From assembly GCA_963634745.1 (NCBI GenBank), contig CAVHCX010000003.1, forward strand, positions 74,553 to 138,552: a DNA stretch of 64,000 nt, given 5' to 3'. Under the pieces are notes generated by a model. That model had not been told where the DNA came from. It saw only the letters and a program-made list of their open reading frames with translations, and did not search any database. Source of the stretch: CAKRJP01 sp963634745. GTDB lineage: Bacteria > Bacillota > Clostridia > Lachnospirales > Lachnospiraceae. This document shows, one piece after another, positions 1-9,126 of the stretch; the stretch's first letter is position 1; every line of letters starts with the position of its first letter. Made by a program: the position numbers and the translations under genes.

Positions 1-480
1 GGCAGCTTCATCAAAGGTCACATTGATGTCTGCCCTGATATCCGCCCCGTCTCTTGCAAAGTTTCCGGAAAATCCGCGATTTCCTCCCCGGAAGCTGCTG
101 CCTCCGCTAAATCCATGGAAGATATTCTTTAATATATCATCAAAGTCTCCCATGTCCCCTTCATAATAGTACTGGTGGAAGTTGCCGTTCGGATCACTGT
201 AGGTATAGGTTCCGCCCTGCGGACCTCCGTAGGCGCCTCCTCCCTGGGATTCAAAAGGTGCATTATGGCCAAATTTGTCATATTGCTTTCTCTTTTCCGG
301 GTCACTTAAAATGTTATAGGCTTCTGTAGCCTCCTTGAATTTTTCTTCTGCCTGAGGGTTATCCTTATTGGTATCCGGATGGAATTGCTTTGCTAATTTT
401 CGGTAGGCTTTTTTTATCGCCTTGCTGTCTGCATGTTTATCTATTCCAAGAATTTCATAATAGTCTCTTTTGGTTGCCAA
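1..480 (-). CDS. DnaJ-type (Hsp40) co-chaperone, 3' part beyond the window
   Basis: This is the first 160 codons of a J-domain co-chaperone, which stimulates DnaK ATPase and delivers unfolded clients. The N-terminal J domain (about residues 4-70) carries the HPD motif in QFHPDTN. A Gly/Phe-rich linker follows, and the start of the C-terminal client-binding region (GADIRADINVTFDEAA) is seen before the window edge. That wording is more DnaJ-like than CbpA-like, but the cysteine zinc-finger region lies outside, so the subclass is open. The start is a TTG at 480, with an AAAGGAGG site seven bases upstream; there is no ATG alternative in frame near it. It follows hsp20 by about 70 bases and a hairpin, so it is probably read through from the CIRCE-controlled promoter. 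Confidence 0.88.
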   Translation of the reverse strand, partial: MATKRDYYEILGIDKHADSKAIKKAYRKLAKQFHPDTNKDNPQAEEKFKEATEAYNILSDPEKRKQYDKFGHNAPFESQGGGAYGGPQGGTYTYSDPNGNFHQYYYEGDMGDFDDILKNIFHGFSGGSSFRGGNRGFSGNFARDGADIRADINVTFDEAA

Positions 481-500
481 AAAAATCCCTCCTTTATCAA

Positions 501-534
501 AATCCCCCGCAGACCGGTTGCCTGCGGGGGGATT
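501..534 (-). terminator. GC-rich hairpin between hsp20 and the dnaJ-like gene
   Basis: The arms at 501-512 and 522-534 form a GC-rich stem around the loop accggttgc and are followed on the minus strand by TTTT. It looks like an intrinsic terminator after hsp20. Since the next gene starts only about 20 bases further on and no separate promoter is obvious, it may attenuate rather than stop transcription. Confidence 0.7.
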
Positions 535-552
535 TTGGGAATGTATGAAAGA

Positions 553-993
553 TTAACCTTCAATTGTGATATAATGCTTCTTCTCTTCTACAGGCTTAGC
601 TTCCTTTTTCGGAACTACAAAGGATAAGACTCCATTCTCATACTTGGGATGGATATCCTCCTCTGCAACATGGTCACCTACATTAAAGCTTCTGCTAACA
701 CTTCCTGAGAAACGCTCTCTCCGGATAAACTTCTTATTCTTATCTTCATCCTTCTTGTCGCTTTCCTTGGTTGCGTATACGGTAAGTATGCCATCCTTCA
801 ACTGCATCTTAATATCCTGCTTGTCAAATCCCGGCAACTCAATATCTACTTCATAACCTTTCTCCAGCTCTTTCACATCGGTCATCATCAGGTTCTTCGT
901 ATTCTTTCCATATAATTCCTTGCTTACATTCGAAAATGTAGGGAATCCAAAATCATCAAATAAACTTTCTCCAAAAATACTAGGCATCATCAT
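553..993 (-). CDS. Hsp20/alpha-crystallin small heat-shock protein
   Basis: A 146-residue small heat-shock protein, an ATP-independent holdase that keeps unfolding proteins soluble. The alpha-crystallin domain fills residues about 40-135: the VDIELPGFDKQDIKMQLKDG stretch is the typical first strand set, and the closing GVLSFVVPKK is the usual G-V-L motif. The C-terminal tail is Lys/Glu-rich. Length matches the family. An AAAGGAGA site lies upstream of the ATG at 993, which begins a run of three Met codons. It is the first gene after a CIRCE operator, so HrcA repression is expected, with the DnaJ-like gene downstream. Confidence 0.95.
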   Translation of the reverse strand: MMMPSIFGESLFDDFGFPTFSNVSKELYGKNTKNLMMTDVKELEKGYEVDIELPGFDKQDIKMQLKDGILTVYATKESDKKDEDKNKKFIRRERFSGSVSRSFNVGDHVAEEDIHPKYENGVLSFVVPKKEAKPVEEKKHYITIEG

Positions 994-1027
994 AAGTCAT
1001 GTCTCCTTTCTTTTTTGTTCTAGGTGT

Positions 1028-1056
1028 AATATAACACCTATTATTAGCACTGTCAA
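1028..1056 (-). promoter_or_regulatory. Sigma-A promoter of hsp20
   Basis: On the minus strand TTGACA (1051-1056) and TATATT (1028-1033) are separated by exactly 17 bases. The -35 box lies inside the CIRCE element, so a bound HrcA dimer would block polymerase directly. Confidence 0.85.
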
Positions 1057-1070
1057 GGGTTGAGTGCTAA
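1044..1070. promoter_or_regulatory. CIRCE operator (HrcA binding site)
   Basis: The two 9-base arms TTAGCACTG and GAGTGCTAA are separated by nine bases and match the CIRCE consensus TTAGCACTC-N9-GAGTGCTAA at 17 of 18 arm positions. CIRCE is the HrcA operator of Firmicute class I heat-shock genes. Here it controls hsp20 and probably the dnaJ-like gene; hrcA is not in the window. Confidence 0.95.
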
Positions 1071-1080
1071 TTTTTTTCAA

Positions 1081-1123
1081 AAAAAATATATTCACCAAAA
1101 TCAATAGCTGAATTTGATGAATA
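1081..1123 (-). terminator. Terminator after the MATE remnant
   Basis: An imperfect hairpin (arms about 1089-1103 and 1109-1123) is followed on the minus strand by a run of T, just after the MATE stop codon at 1167 and before the CIRCE element. Confidence 0.6.
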
Positions 1124-1166
1124 TAATTTTCCTCCATGTTTATGTACTGATACAACCCGCAAAACC

Positions 1167-2141
1167 TTAACCCATTCTAAATTTTTTTTGTCTTATTATA
1201 CTCCAAAAACAATTAGCACATACCCATCCTATACCAGTTGCAATAGCTACTGCGTTCAATCCCAGTACCGGAAATAGTATCCATGACAATACTACACGGA
1301 TCATTATGTGGCCGGCAGCACCGATAAATGGTATTAAGACTTTTCCTATTCCATTATAATATCCTGTAAAAGTATTCCCTGTAAAGCAGAATATATAAAA
1401 TATTGCAACAGTCTGAAGGTATCCAACTCCCTCGGTAAATTCTACTCCTGAACTGTTTCCCAACATCAGATGTATAGCCTGCCTTGCAAACAAAAACATT
1501 ATGCATGCAAAGAAAACTCCTGTCCCCATAAGCCATGCCCTGCTGCATTTAAAGATTTCTTTTATACGTTTCTTTTCGCCAGCACCATAATTTTGTGCTG
1601 TAATGATTGACGTTGCAGTTGAACCACTGCTGCCAATAGAATTAGCAAATCCCTCAATTCGTGTAGCCGCGGTATATGCCGCGATCACTTCTGTTCCTCC
1701 TGTATTTACCGCTCCCTGTACAAACATTTTCCCCAGATAAAGGCTGCTCTGATGGAGGCTTGTTATTAATCCAACCTTTAACAAAGCAATTATTTTGCCA
1801 AGTCTGTTGTCACAATCCTCTTTATGCAGTATCACTTCATGATGTATTCTCCATAGATACAGAAAACAAAGAATAGCTGAAACAATTTGTGTAAACGCAG
1901 TTGCAAGTGCTGCTCCACGGATTCCCATTTTACAAACGGCAACAAGTACCAGATCTAAGATAAGATTGGTCACTACAGATGCCGCCAAAACATACAAAGA
2001 TGCCTTTGTGTCACCCGCGGCTCTTAAAAGCGAGGCAAAAAGATTATAGAGAAATACTGCAGGCAGACTTAAAAATATCCAATACAGATACGTTGACACA
2101 TATCCCTGTAATACATCAGGTGTCTGTAATTTGTATAGAGC
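1167..2141 (-). pseudogene. MATE family efflux transporter, N-terminal part deleted
   Basis: The reading frame encodes the C-terminal two thirds of a MATE-type (NorM/DinF-like) drug/Na+ antiporter. Recognisable segments are LPAVFLYNLFASLLRAAGDT, the second-half repeat ending SIITAQNYGAGEKKR, and GYYNGIGKVLIP. Intact relatives have about 450 residues and 12 membrane helices; here some 310-325 codons and about nine helices remain. MATE-like coding (TPDVLQGY) continues upstream of the GTG at 2099 to an in-frame stop just beyond 2141, where the sequence switches to the LysR remnant on the other strand. No convincing ribosome site precedes the GTG. I read it as a pseudogene made by deletion; a shortened product cannot be excluded. 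Confidence 0.8.
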
Positions 2142-2881
2142 TTACAAATTATGGACATGCTTTTATTCCGCTTGCCAGCCAATGGGCATCCCTGTGGAAA
2201 GACACACAGCATCTCAAAAATATTGACAACATACAGACCCTGACTATTGCAAGTGTTGATGCCGTCAATAATTATACTTTTGTATCATTTTTCTCAAAGT
2301 ACATCTCATGCTATCCTGACATAAGATTACATATCAGGACTCATCATTCAAATGAAATCTACTCACTTGTTGAAAGCAGAGTTGCAGATATAGGATTTGT
2401 TTTTTCAAGAATAAATTATCCTGATGTAATAATTAATCCTATATACCGTGAACTTATGTACCTGATATGTGATAAAAACAGTCAATATCATGACAATATA
2501 GATAGCAGCGAACTGCGTAGTGAAAATGAGATTTTTTTAAATTGGGGATTAGATTACCAGAGCTGGCATGACAGTCATTTCAGTCCTGCCTACCACCCTG
2601 CGTTGACAGTAAATACCGGTTCTATGCTTCAAAGATATATAAGAAATGATTTCTGGGGAATTGCACCTATGTCCGTTATCCGTGGAGCTATGCGGTCAAA
2701 CTCAAACCTTACATTTTACAAATTGAAAACTCCTCCTCCAAGGATCTGCTACGCCATAAGAAATCGTTACCCTAATATAAATCATATCAATGCTATTGAA
2801 AATTTTGAACAGAATCTTAAACAATTCATTTCTACTGATGAAAATATATGTTCATTTGAAAGCTGGATGCTTTCCCCATAA
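2120..2881 (+). pseudogene. LysR-type regulator, DNA-binding domain deleted
   Basis: From about 2120 the plus strand encodes a LysR-type effector-binding domain: LTNYGHAFIPLASQWASLW is the usual linker-helix end, and two alpha/beta lobes follow (TLTIASVDAVNNY, ADIGFVF, GIAPMSVIRG). The winged-helix domain of about 80-90 residues that normally precedes it is absent; the frame instead runs back into antisense MATE sequence. There is no start codon with a ribosome site near the junction. Together with the MATE remnant on the opposite strand it is what remains of a divergent regulator/transporter pair. Confidence 0.8.
2128..2150. repeat. 8-bp inverted repeat at the MATE/LysR junction
   Basis: AATTTGTA (2128-2135) and TACAAATT (2143-2150) are perfect inverted arms around seven bases. 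They sit where MATE coding on one strand meets LysR coding on the other, so they mark the deletion breakpoint and may have promoted it. Confidence 0.6.
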
Positions 2882-2959
2882 CATAAAAATGCAGCTATAT
2901 GCTTAGTTTAACATATAAGTTGATGTAACTTTAAACTTTCATTTCTAAGCGCATGATTA

Positions 2960-2965
2960 TATAAT
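2960..2965 (+). promoter_or_regulatory. Probable -10 box for the kinase gene
   Basis: A perfect TATAAT lies 44 bases before the kinase ATG. No good -35 box is found 16-18 bases upstream, so the promoter may need an activator or the match may be chance in AT-rich sequence. Confidence 0.4.
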
Positions 2966-3008
2966 ATAGGGAAGCAATTATTGATTCATTTGTCAGGTGA
3001 TTTTATTT

Positions 3009-4802
3009 ATGAAACAGGAAAAAACTCCCGGTATTTTCAGTCGGATCAAGGTCCAGCATCAGCTTCATATTATATTTTTCCTTGCAATCTTTATTCCGGT
3101 TGCCTTGTTGGGAAATTATCTTCTTTACAACTCGAGGACGCTCCTTGCCGATCACTACAGGGAGCAATCCCGCTCTGATAATCTCCGGGTCAGGTCCTCT
3201 CTTTTAGATTTGACCTCCAACGTTTATAACGAGTCGCGGCAGCTTGCGGATGACAAGGAACTAATCAGTCTTCTCAGCACAGATTTTACAGACAGCCGTG
3301 AGGGGCAACTGAAGGCAGAGTCCTTCACCGGTTTTAATTATACCTTGTCAGAGGATGCTTCCATTCAGGAAATTTCCGTATATACCTACAATACATCCAT
3401 CCCTGCCACAGAATATATTAAGCCCATCACCGACGAAATTATGCAGGAATCCTGGTACTCTAGGGCTTCAGAGAACTCTACCTCTTTTTGGTCTGTAGAG
3501 ACACAGACCGACCGTTTCGGAAGAACTTCGCCCCTGCTGACCTTGCACTGTCGGATCTTTCTTCCGCAAAAAAATAGCTTTGCCATCCTGAATGTAGCCC
3601 TCAGCAACAACCAAGTCAAAAACCGTATTGAAAACAGTTCGCTAAAAACCGTGGTATGGCTAAATGAAGATTCCCTCTTTTACCAGAGTGATTCCGATAC
3701 CATCACGGATTTGCCTGATGTATATGAGCCGGGCCCTTCCGGATATTATCTTGGCCCCCTAAAACTAAATGGCACCAAGCTGATCGGCTGTATCAGTGCC
3801 CTGTCTATCAATTACTCAACCGATACTTTTTATATTGCTTCCCTGGATTATGAAGCCTATCCCTATATGAATCGAATCAGCCTCATTCACATTGCCCTGA
3901 TTCTTCTGATCCTGATTCCAACCAGTATCTTTGTACTGGCCTACTCCAGGTATTTCAGCCGTCGGGTGATCACCCTCAGGGAGACTATGCATAATGTCAG
4001 CCTGGGAAATTATGAGATCGCAGATAGCTTTTCCGGAACCGATGAAATTTCCGACGCTTTTAAGGACCTTGGCATCATGGTCCAGGATATCCGTCAGATG
4101 GAAGCTTCCGCATACCAGGCGGAAATTCGAAGCAGGGAGCTTGCCAACCAGCAACAGCAGATGGAGTTTAAAATGCTTTCCAGCCAGATTAATCCCCATT
4201 TCCTCTATAATACCCTGGAAACCATCCGCATGCGGGCCCTAAAGGCAGGCAACAAGGATGTGGCAAATGCCGTGAAATTATTAGGAAAATCCATGCGCTA
4301 TGTCTTAAGTAATACTACGACTTCTTTTACCACTTTAGAAAAGGAGCTGGATTATATTGATACTTATCTTGCTATCCAGAGGCTCCGCTTCCACGACCGG
4401 GTAAATTATAGCCTAAAGACGGCCCCTGATCTGGATCTGTCCGAGCTTCAGATCATGCCCCTCCTTCTTCAGCCCATTGTAGAGAATGCCGTTCTTCATG
4501 GCCTGGAGGAAGTGGAAGAAAACGGAAAAATCATTATTCATATTCATGCTAAACAGGAAATATTATATATTGAAATATTTGATAATGGCTGTGGTATGAC
4601 AGCGGAAGAAATGGAACAGATGAAAGACAATATTTATCATCATCCAAAAGAATCTTCTAAGAGCATTGGCTTATACAATATTAATCAGCGTATCAAACTA
4701 TGCTATGGTGCGGATTACGGCCTTACATTTAAAAGTAAAAAGAACCGGGGAACCCTTATTATCATGGTAATTCCCGCTCAAAAATACCGAAAGGAGACCT
4801 AA
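3009..4802 (+). CDS. YesM/LytS-type sensor histidine kinase
   Basis: A 597-residue membrane sensor kinase of the YesM type that pairs with AraC-type response regulators of carbohydrate genes. A first membrane helix lies at about residues 22-42, an extracytoplasmic sensor domain (dCache-like in length) at about 43-290, a second helix near 295-318, a HAMP linker, and the His_kinase domain with the phospho-acceptor His397 in INPHFLYNTLE. The ATP-binding region has the N box VENAVLHGLEE, G1 DNGCGM and G2 GLYNINQR. I chose the ATG at 3009 because CAGGTGA lies eight bases upstream; the GTG at 2997 is part of that site. The response regulator gene follows two bases after its stop. The likely signal is the substrate of the adjacent sugar transporter. 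Confidence 0.92.
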   Translation: MKQEKTPGIFSRIKVQHQLHIIFFLAIFIPVALLGNYLLYNSRTLLADHYREQSRSDNLRVRSSLLDLTSNVYNESRQLADDKELISLLSTDFTDSREGQLKAESFTGFNYTLSEDASIQEISVYTYNTSIPATEYIKPITDEIMQESWYSRASENSTSFWSVETQTDRFGRTSPLLTLHCRIFLPQKNSFAILNVALSNNQVKNRIENSSLKTVVWLNEDSLFYQSDSDTITDLPDVYEPGPSGYYLGPLKLNGTKLIGCISALSINYSTDTFYIASLDYEAYPYMNRISLIHIALILLILIPTSIFVLAYSRYFSRRVITLRETMHNVSLGNYEIADSFSGTDEISDAFKDLGIMVQDIRQMEASAYQAEIRSRELANQQQQMEFKMLSSQINPHFLYNTLETIRMRALKAGNKDVANAVKLLGKSMRYVLSNTTTSFTTLEKELDYIDTYLAIQRLRFHDRVNYSLKTAPDLDLSELQIMPLLLQPIVENAVLHGLEEVEENGKIIIHIHAKQEILYIEIFDNGCGMTAEEMEQMKDNIYHHPKESSKSIGLYNINQRIKLCYGADYGLTFKSKKNRGTLIIMVIPAQKYRKET

Positions 4803-4804
4803 AA

Positions 4805-6358
4805 ATGAAATTATTTATAGCAGATGATGAACAAGATGTCCGCGAGGGACTGCGTTATATTCTGGATTGGTCTGCGCTTGGATTTTATATATGTGGAGAA
4901 GGGAAAAATGGGGCAGATACCTTAGAACAGATTCTGATTTCTCACCCCGATGTGGTTCTTATGGATATTCGCATGCCAAAGCTTTCCGGCCTGGAAGTTA
5001 TTAGACAGGCAAAGGAAGGGGGCTTTCAGGGAAAGTTTATTATTCTCAGCGGCTACTCTGATTTTTCCTATGCCCAGGAAGCCATTAAGTATGGGGTTAG
5101 CTCTTATCTTACCAAACCCATCGATGAAGATGAACTGGAAATGGCGGTCCTAGAAGCTAAAAATGCTCTTACCGAGGAGCAGAATGCCGAAAAAAAACTG
5201 GTGGAATACCGGTCGAAAGCCAGGGATGCCATTCTAAAGGACCTCCTTCTTAACAAGGCAGACCCCAGCTATCTTGACTACCGCGATATCGCCTTGGAGG
5301 CTTCTATTTATCAGGTGGTCATTTACACAAATTACAATCAGGAATCCTTCCAGACCAGCTGGAATTTTGCCGATATCCTGCGCCTTGTCAACAAAGACCA
5401 CAATTCTCTGGACGATATTCGCCTGGAAAATATGAATGTCATTTTATTAAAAGGGGACTTTGCCTTGAATCGTTTTCAGGAGCTTTTAGACCGTTATTTT
5501 TGCCAGCCAAAGAAGGGATCGCCTCTAGACTCTCTATTTCTTACCTATGGCCACCCGGTCTATCGGGTAGATCAGATTTATACATCCTTTCAGGAAGCCT
5601 CTGACCTTATGAAACGAAGGTTTTTTTGCAGTCCCAACCAGCATGTTCTAGGCTTCTTAGAACTTCCTGAAAACAATGCGTCCGGCCAAAATACAAACGT
5701 GCCGGAGGATACCTACTCCGAGCGAATTGCCAATTATATTCAATCAGGCAACCTGCACATGCTGATGGAGGTTTTGGATGAGCTAAAAAACGACTTATAT
5801 TTTACAGATGCAAAAGTAGCTGTCCTCAAGCATTATCTTGCAGATATCATGATTCAGGTTAAGTCCTTGATCACCCATACCTATGGACTTTCTAATCTTC
5901 CCCTGCCAAATAATGCTGCCATCATCAGTACCATCGAGGAGCAATATTATCTCTATGAGATTTTGCAGTTTTTCACCGTACAGTTTGAGATGTATATGAA
6001 TGCCATTGACTCGCCAAGCCGCGAAAGTGTTATGGATGGCATTTTAAATTATATTCATCATAATTATCAAAAGAACCTAAAGCTGGGCTCTATTGCAGAA
6101 CTTTTCGGCTACAACAGTTCCTACTTAGGAAAGATTTTTAACAAAAGCACCGGTAAAAATTTCAACTCCTATGTAGATGAGATCCGGATTGAAAATTCCA
6201 AGAAACTGTTGGAAAAGTATGACTACAAGGTCTACGAGATTGCCCAGAGAGTCGGCTACTCAAACGTTGATTATTTCCATAAAAAATTTAATAAATATAC
6301 CGGCATGAGTCCTGCGGAATATCGAAAGAGTAAGGCCGGCAAGAATCAATCACAGTAA
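4805..6358 (+). CDS. YesN-type response regulator with AraC DNA-binding domain
   Basis: A 517-residue response regulator. The receiver domain (residues 1-125) has the acidic pair DDE at the start, the phospho-acceptor Asp54 in LMDIRMPK and the conserved Lys in YLTKPID. A long middle region without recognised motifs follows. The two AraC helix-turn-helix units are at about 410-515 (IAELFGYNSSYLGKIFNKSTG and YEIAQRVGYSNVDYFHKKFNKYTG). An AAGGAGA site lies before the ATG. It is translated with the kinase upstream and converges on the transporter operon, so it probably activates the binding-protein/permease genes, YesL and the glycosidases. Confidence 0.93.
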   Translation: MKLFIADDEQDVREGLRYILDWSALGFYICGEGKNGADTLEQILISHPDVVLMDIRMPKLSGLEVIRQAKEGGFQGKFIILSGYSDFSYAQEAIKYGVSSYLTKPIDEDELEMAVLEAKNALTEEQNAEKKLVEYRSKARDAILKDLLLNKADPSYLDYRDIALEASIYQVVIYTNYNQESFQTSWNFADILRLVNKDHNSLDDIRLENMNVILLKGDFALNRFQELLDRYFCQPKKGSPLDSLFLTYGHPVYRVDQIYTSFQEASDLMKRRFFCSPNQHVLGFLELPENNASGQNTNVPEDTYSERIANYIQSGNLHMLMEVLDELKNDLYFTDAKVAVLKHYLADIMIQVKSLITHTYGLSNLPLPNNAAIISTIEEQYYLYEILQFFTVQFEMYMNAIDSPSRESVMDGILNYIHHNYQKNLKLGSIAELFGYNSSYLGKIFNKSTGKNFNSYVDEIRIENSKKLLEKYDYKVYEIAQRVGYSNVDYFHKKFNKYTGMSPAEYRKSKAGKNQSQ

Positions 6359-6395
6359 AAAAATGACTGAGGATACTTTCCCCAGTCATTTTTCT
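6357..6395. terminator. Bidirectional terminator between regulator and transporter genes
   Basis: The hairpin (AAAATGACTG arm, CAGTCATTTT arm) has A/T runs on both sides and lies between two convergent stop codons, so it serves both transcripts. Confidence 0.85.
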
Positions 6396-6412
6396 ATTTT
6401 ATCAAAGAGCTC

Positions 6413-8179
6413 TTATTCCCCATCCTGAGCGTTTGAATTATTATAATCTTCTACAGCCTGTTTCTTTGCTGCTGCCTGATCTTTTGCATTCTGCATGTCA
6501 ACCTTTAAGACCTCTTCATATCCGAGTCCCTTGACGGTATCCTGCATGTTCTTTAGGATTTGATTAAATTCAGCCTCATCGGATGCAAATACCATCTGCC
6601 AAGAGCTGTCTACGATGGTGGTCTTACACTGGTTTCTCAAAGTTGTAATGTCAGAAGATTCTTCCGGCTGTGTATAAGAGATACCGGGTGATACAGAAAG
6701 AGCATCCTTATTTTCCAGATATTCAATCGTAGTTTCTGCTCCATCTGCCCATTCTTTCCAACTGGTATCCAAGGATGTGTTGTTCTTTTCAAGAACGGAA
6801 GACCACATAGTCTCCATGTAAGGCTCATTGGTATTAGGATCTGTATCTACAAGCGCTACCGTCTTGAAGTTCAAGGCACATACACCGTCCTTCCAAGAAC
6901 CGCCGCCCCAGTCGTCTGATACTGTTACATCATTACTTGGAAGTGCTTTTTCACCAAAGTCTGTGAGAACTGCCTTGTCTCCATCCATCTCCCAGGTAAG
7001 TCCCTCAGGACCGGCTGCACCATTTGACTGGCCTGCACATTCTACACCTTCTGCTGAGTAGAGCCAATCGATGAATTCAGCAATCCTTTCCGGCTCTTTC
7101 GCCTGGCTTCCGATACAGATTACAACTTTTGCATTTCCTTCTGAATAGCATCCGGCTGTATAAGGTTTAGAATCTTCAATAAAGCCCGGCATAAATCCCT
7201 TTCCGGCTTCCTTATGTTCGGTCGTATTGTAGTAGGCCTGTCCCTGATAAGACCAGAGAGAAGTAAGGATCTGTCCGTCACGATACTTGTCTGAAAGGAT
7301 ATCATAACTCTGAGTCGTTGATTCCGGATCGATCAAGCCTTCCTGATTTGCCTCAAACAAAAACTTCAGGGCTCTTACATAGATACCATCACTGTCTGTG
7401 ACATCCTGGAAATCACTTCCGTCAGCTTTTGCCAGAACGAAACCTGTACCGGTATCATTGTAGCCATAGAGGGAGCAGAAGTTCTTTGCAGCTACCATAG
7501 AGCTTCCATCCCAGTCTTTAAAGAGTGACAAAGCATAAGTCTTTTTGCCTGAATCGCTTTCCGGAATTTGCTCCTGAAGCTGTTTCATAACCGGGATCCA
7601 GTCCTCTAAGGTTTTAATCTCCGGACAACCAATGGCTTCATATCCGTCCCATCTCATATAAGGGGCAACCAAAGGTTCGATACCATCTGCAGATACCTCC
7701 GGTGACTGACTGGAAATTTCACTTGGAATGCACCATACGCCGTCCTGGCCCGCATTCTCATTGGCCTTCTCGATGGCAGCACTATAATTTTTCATAACAT
7801 CTTTATCTTTCAAAAGATCGGTCATATCCATCAAAAGGCCGGCTTTTACCATATCTTTTAAACGACCGTTTTCTGTATTGGAAATAATAATATCTCCCAG
7901 ATTTCCTGCCGCAGACCTGGTCTGGAAGAGGGTATCTCCGCCACCTGCTACGTTGGGTGCAATAATATTGAGCTCAATGTTGAATTTGTCTTTTACAATT
8001 TTTGCAAACCAACCGGACTGGATGCCCTGATAGTTGGCCTGATCATCATATACGTCTACGGTCAGGACGTCACCTGAACTCGCAGAATCACTGCTGCTGT
8101 CTTTTCCGCCGCATCCGGTCAGAACTGTGGATGCTGCAAGCACCGTGGACAGCAAAATACCTATTACTTTCTTTTTCAT
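6413..8179 (-). CDS. Sugar ABC transporter substrate-binding lipoprotein
   Basis: A 588-residue extracellular solute-binding lipoprotein of the large LplA/YtcQ-type carbohydrate class. The N-terminus MKKKVIGILLSTVLAAST is a signal peptide ending in the lipobox LTGC, so Cys23 is lipid-modified, followed by a Ser/Asp-rich tether. Family-like segments include the C-terminal YSAEGVECAGQSNGAAG region. The ATG at 8179 is preferred over the in-frame TTG just before it because AAGGAGG is eight bases upstream. It is the last gene of a permease-permease-binding protein operon; there is no ATPase gene, so a shared MsmK/UgpC-type ATPase encoded elsewhere is expected. The glycosidases nearby suggest a beta-glucan or xyloglucan oligosaccharide ligand (inference). 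Confidence 0.92.
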   Translation of the reverse strand: MKKKVIGILLSTVLAASTVLTGCGGKDSSSDSASSGDVLTVDVYDDQANYQGIQSGWFAKIVKDKFNIELNIIAPNVAGGGDTLFQTRSAAGNLGDIIISNTENGRLKDMVKAGLLMDMTDLLKDKDVMKNYSAAIEKANENAGQDGVWCIPSEISSQSPEVSADGIEPLVAPYMRWDGYEAIGCPEIKTLEDWIPVMKQLQEQIPESDSGKKTYALSLFKDWDGSSMVAAKNFCSLYGYNDTGTGFVLAKADGSDFQDVTDSDGIYVRALKFLFEANQEGLIDPESTTQSYDILSDKYRDGQILTSLWSYQGQAYYNTTEHKEAGKGFMPGFIEDSKPYTAGCYSEGNAKVVICIGSQAKEPERIAEFIDWLYSAEGVECAGQSNGAAGPEGLTWEMDGDKAVLTDFGEKALPSNDVTVSDDWGGGSWKDGVCALNFKTVALVDTDPNTNEPYMETMWSSVLEKNNTSLDTSWKEWADGAETTIEYLENKDALSVSPGISYTQPEESSDITTLRNQCKTTIVDSSWQMVFASDEAEFNQILKNMQDTVKGLGYEEVLKVDMQNAKDQAAAKKQAVEDYNNSNAQDGE

Positions 8180-8192
8180 CAAATTTTCCTCC

Positions 8193-9110
8193 TTAACCTT
8201 TTACAGAACCGATCATAATACCCGATACAAAGAATCTCTGGAAAATCGGATATACAAACAAGATCGGTAATACTACGATGACAGAGACTGTCATTCGAAT
8301 CGAAGTCGGTGTCTGCTGTGATGCAATCATGGCTGCTGAAACGGTTCCTGAATTTCGAACCATGGCTGCCAGGGAACTTGCCTGATTGATATAAGTGTAC
8401 AACAGATACTGTAAAGAATAAAGCTTCTGATCTGTAATGTAGATCAATGTATCCTGGAAGGAATTCCACTGGGCAACCGCTGCCCAAATTGCTACGGTAG
8501 CAAGAATCGGCTTGGCTGTGGGAAGAATAATCTTCCAGAAGATGGTAAGAATTCCTGCCCCGTCAATCTCTGCAGCTTCCTGAAGAGATTTTGGCATAGA
8601 TTCAATGTAGGTCTTTACCATGATAATACTAAAGGGTTGTACAATCGCAGGTAAGATATATACCCAGAAGGTGTTGGTTAAATGCAGGGTTCGCATGGTA
8701 ATAAACATAGGAATGATACCCGCATTGAAATACATGGTAATTACAAAAAAGCGATACCAGAATTTTCTATGCCAAAGTTCTTCCTGGGTAAATAAAAATC
8801 CCAAAAAGGCGGATGCCATGACGGCGCAAACTGTACCGATCACCGTTCTGGCTACCGAAATAAGGGCCGCTCTGGGAAGTCCATCCAGGGACAAGACCTG
8901 CACATAGTTTGCCAAATGGATTCCCTGAGGGAGGAAATTGATGGCTCCGTTGGCACTTAATTCGTTATTACTCAGAGTGTTTATAATCATATAGTAAAAA
9001 GGATAGGCACAAATCAGTGTAATGATAATAAACACCAAATAGTTGATGATATTAAATGCTACATCCCCGCTTTTCATTTTTTTATGTTGCTTTTTTATTA
9101 CGGCTTCCAC
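8193..9110 (-). CDS. Sugar ABC transporter permease, LplC/YtcP type
   Basis: A 305-residue inner-membrane permease of carbohydrate uptake transporter class 1. About six membrane helices can be seen, with the cytoplasmic coupling motif EAAEIDGAGILTIFWKIILPTAKP that contacts the ATPase. I chose the GTG at 9110: AAGGAGG is seven bases upstream and the start lies after the stop of the preceding permease at 9127, whereas longer starts would overlap it. It ends about a dozen bases before the binding-protein start. Confidence 0.92.
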   Translation of the reverse strand: MEAVIKKQHKKMKSGDVAFNIINYLVFIIITLICAYPFYYMIINTLSNNELSANGAINFLPQGIHLANYVQVLSLDGLPRAALISVARTVIGTVCAVMASAFLGFLFTQEELWHRKFWYRFFVITMYFNAGIIPMFITMRTLHLTNTFWVYILPAIVQPFSIIMVKTYIESMPKSLQEAAEIDGAGILTIFWKIILPTAKPILATVAIWAAVAQWNSFQDTLIYITDQKLYSLQYLLYTYINQASSLAAMVRNSGTVSAAMIASQQTPTSIRMTVSVIVVLPILFVYPIFQRFFVSGIMIGSVKG

Positions 9111-9126
9111 TTCTTTTCCTCCTTCC

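Noticed and set aside
1979..2119. The first 47 codons of the plus-strand frame leading into the LysR remnant
   Set aside because: They are antisense MATE sequence that happens to be open; LysR-like coding begins only near 2120.
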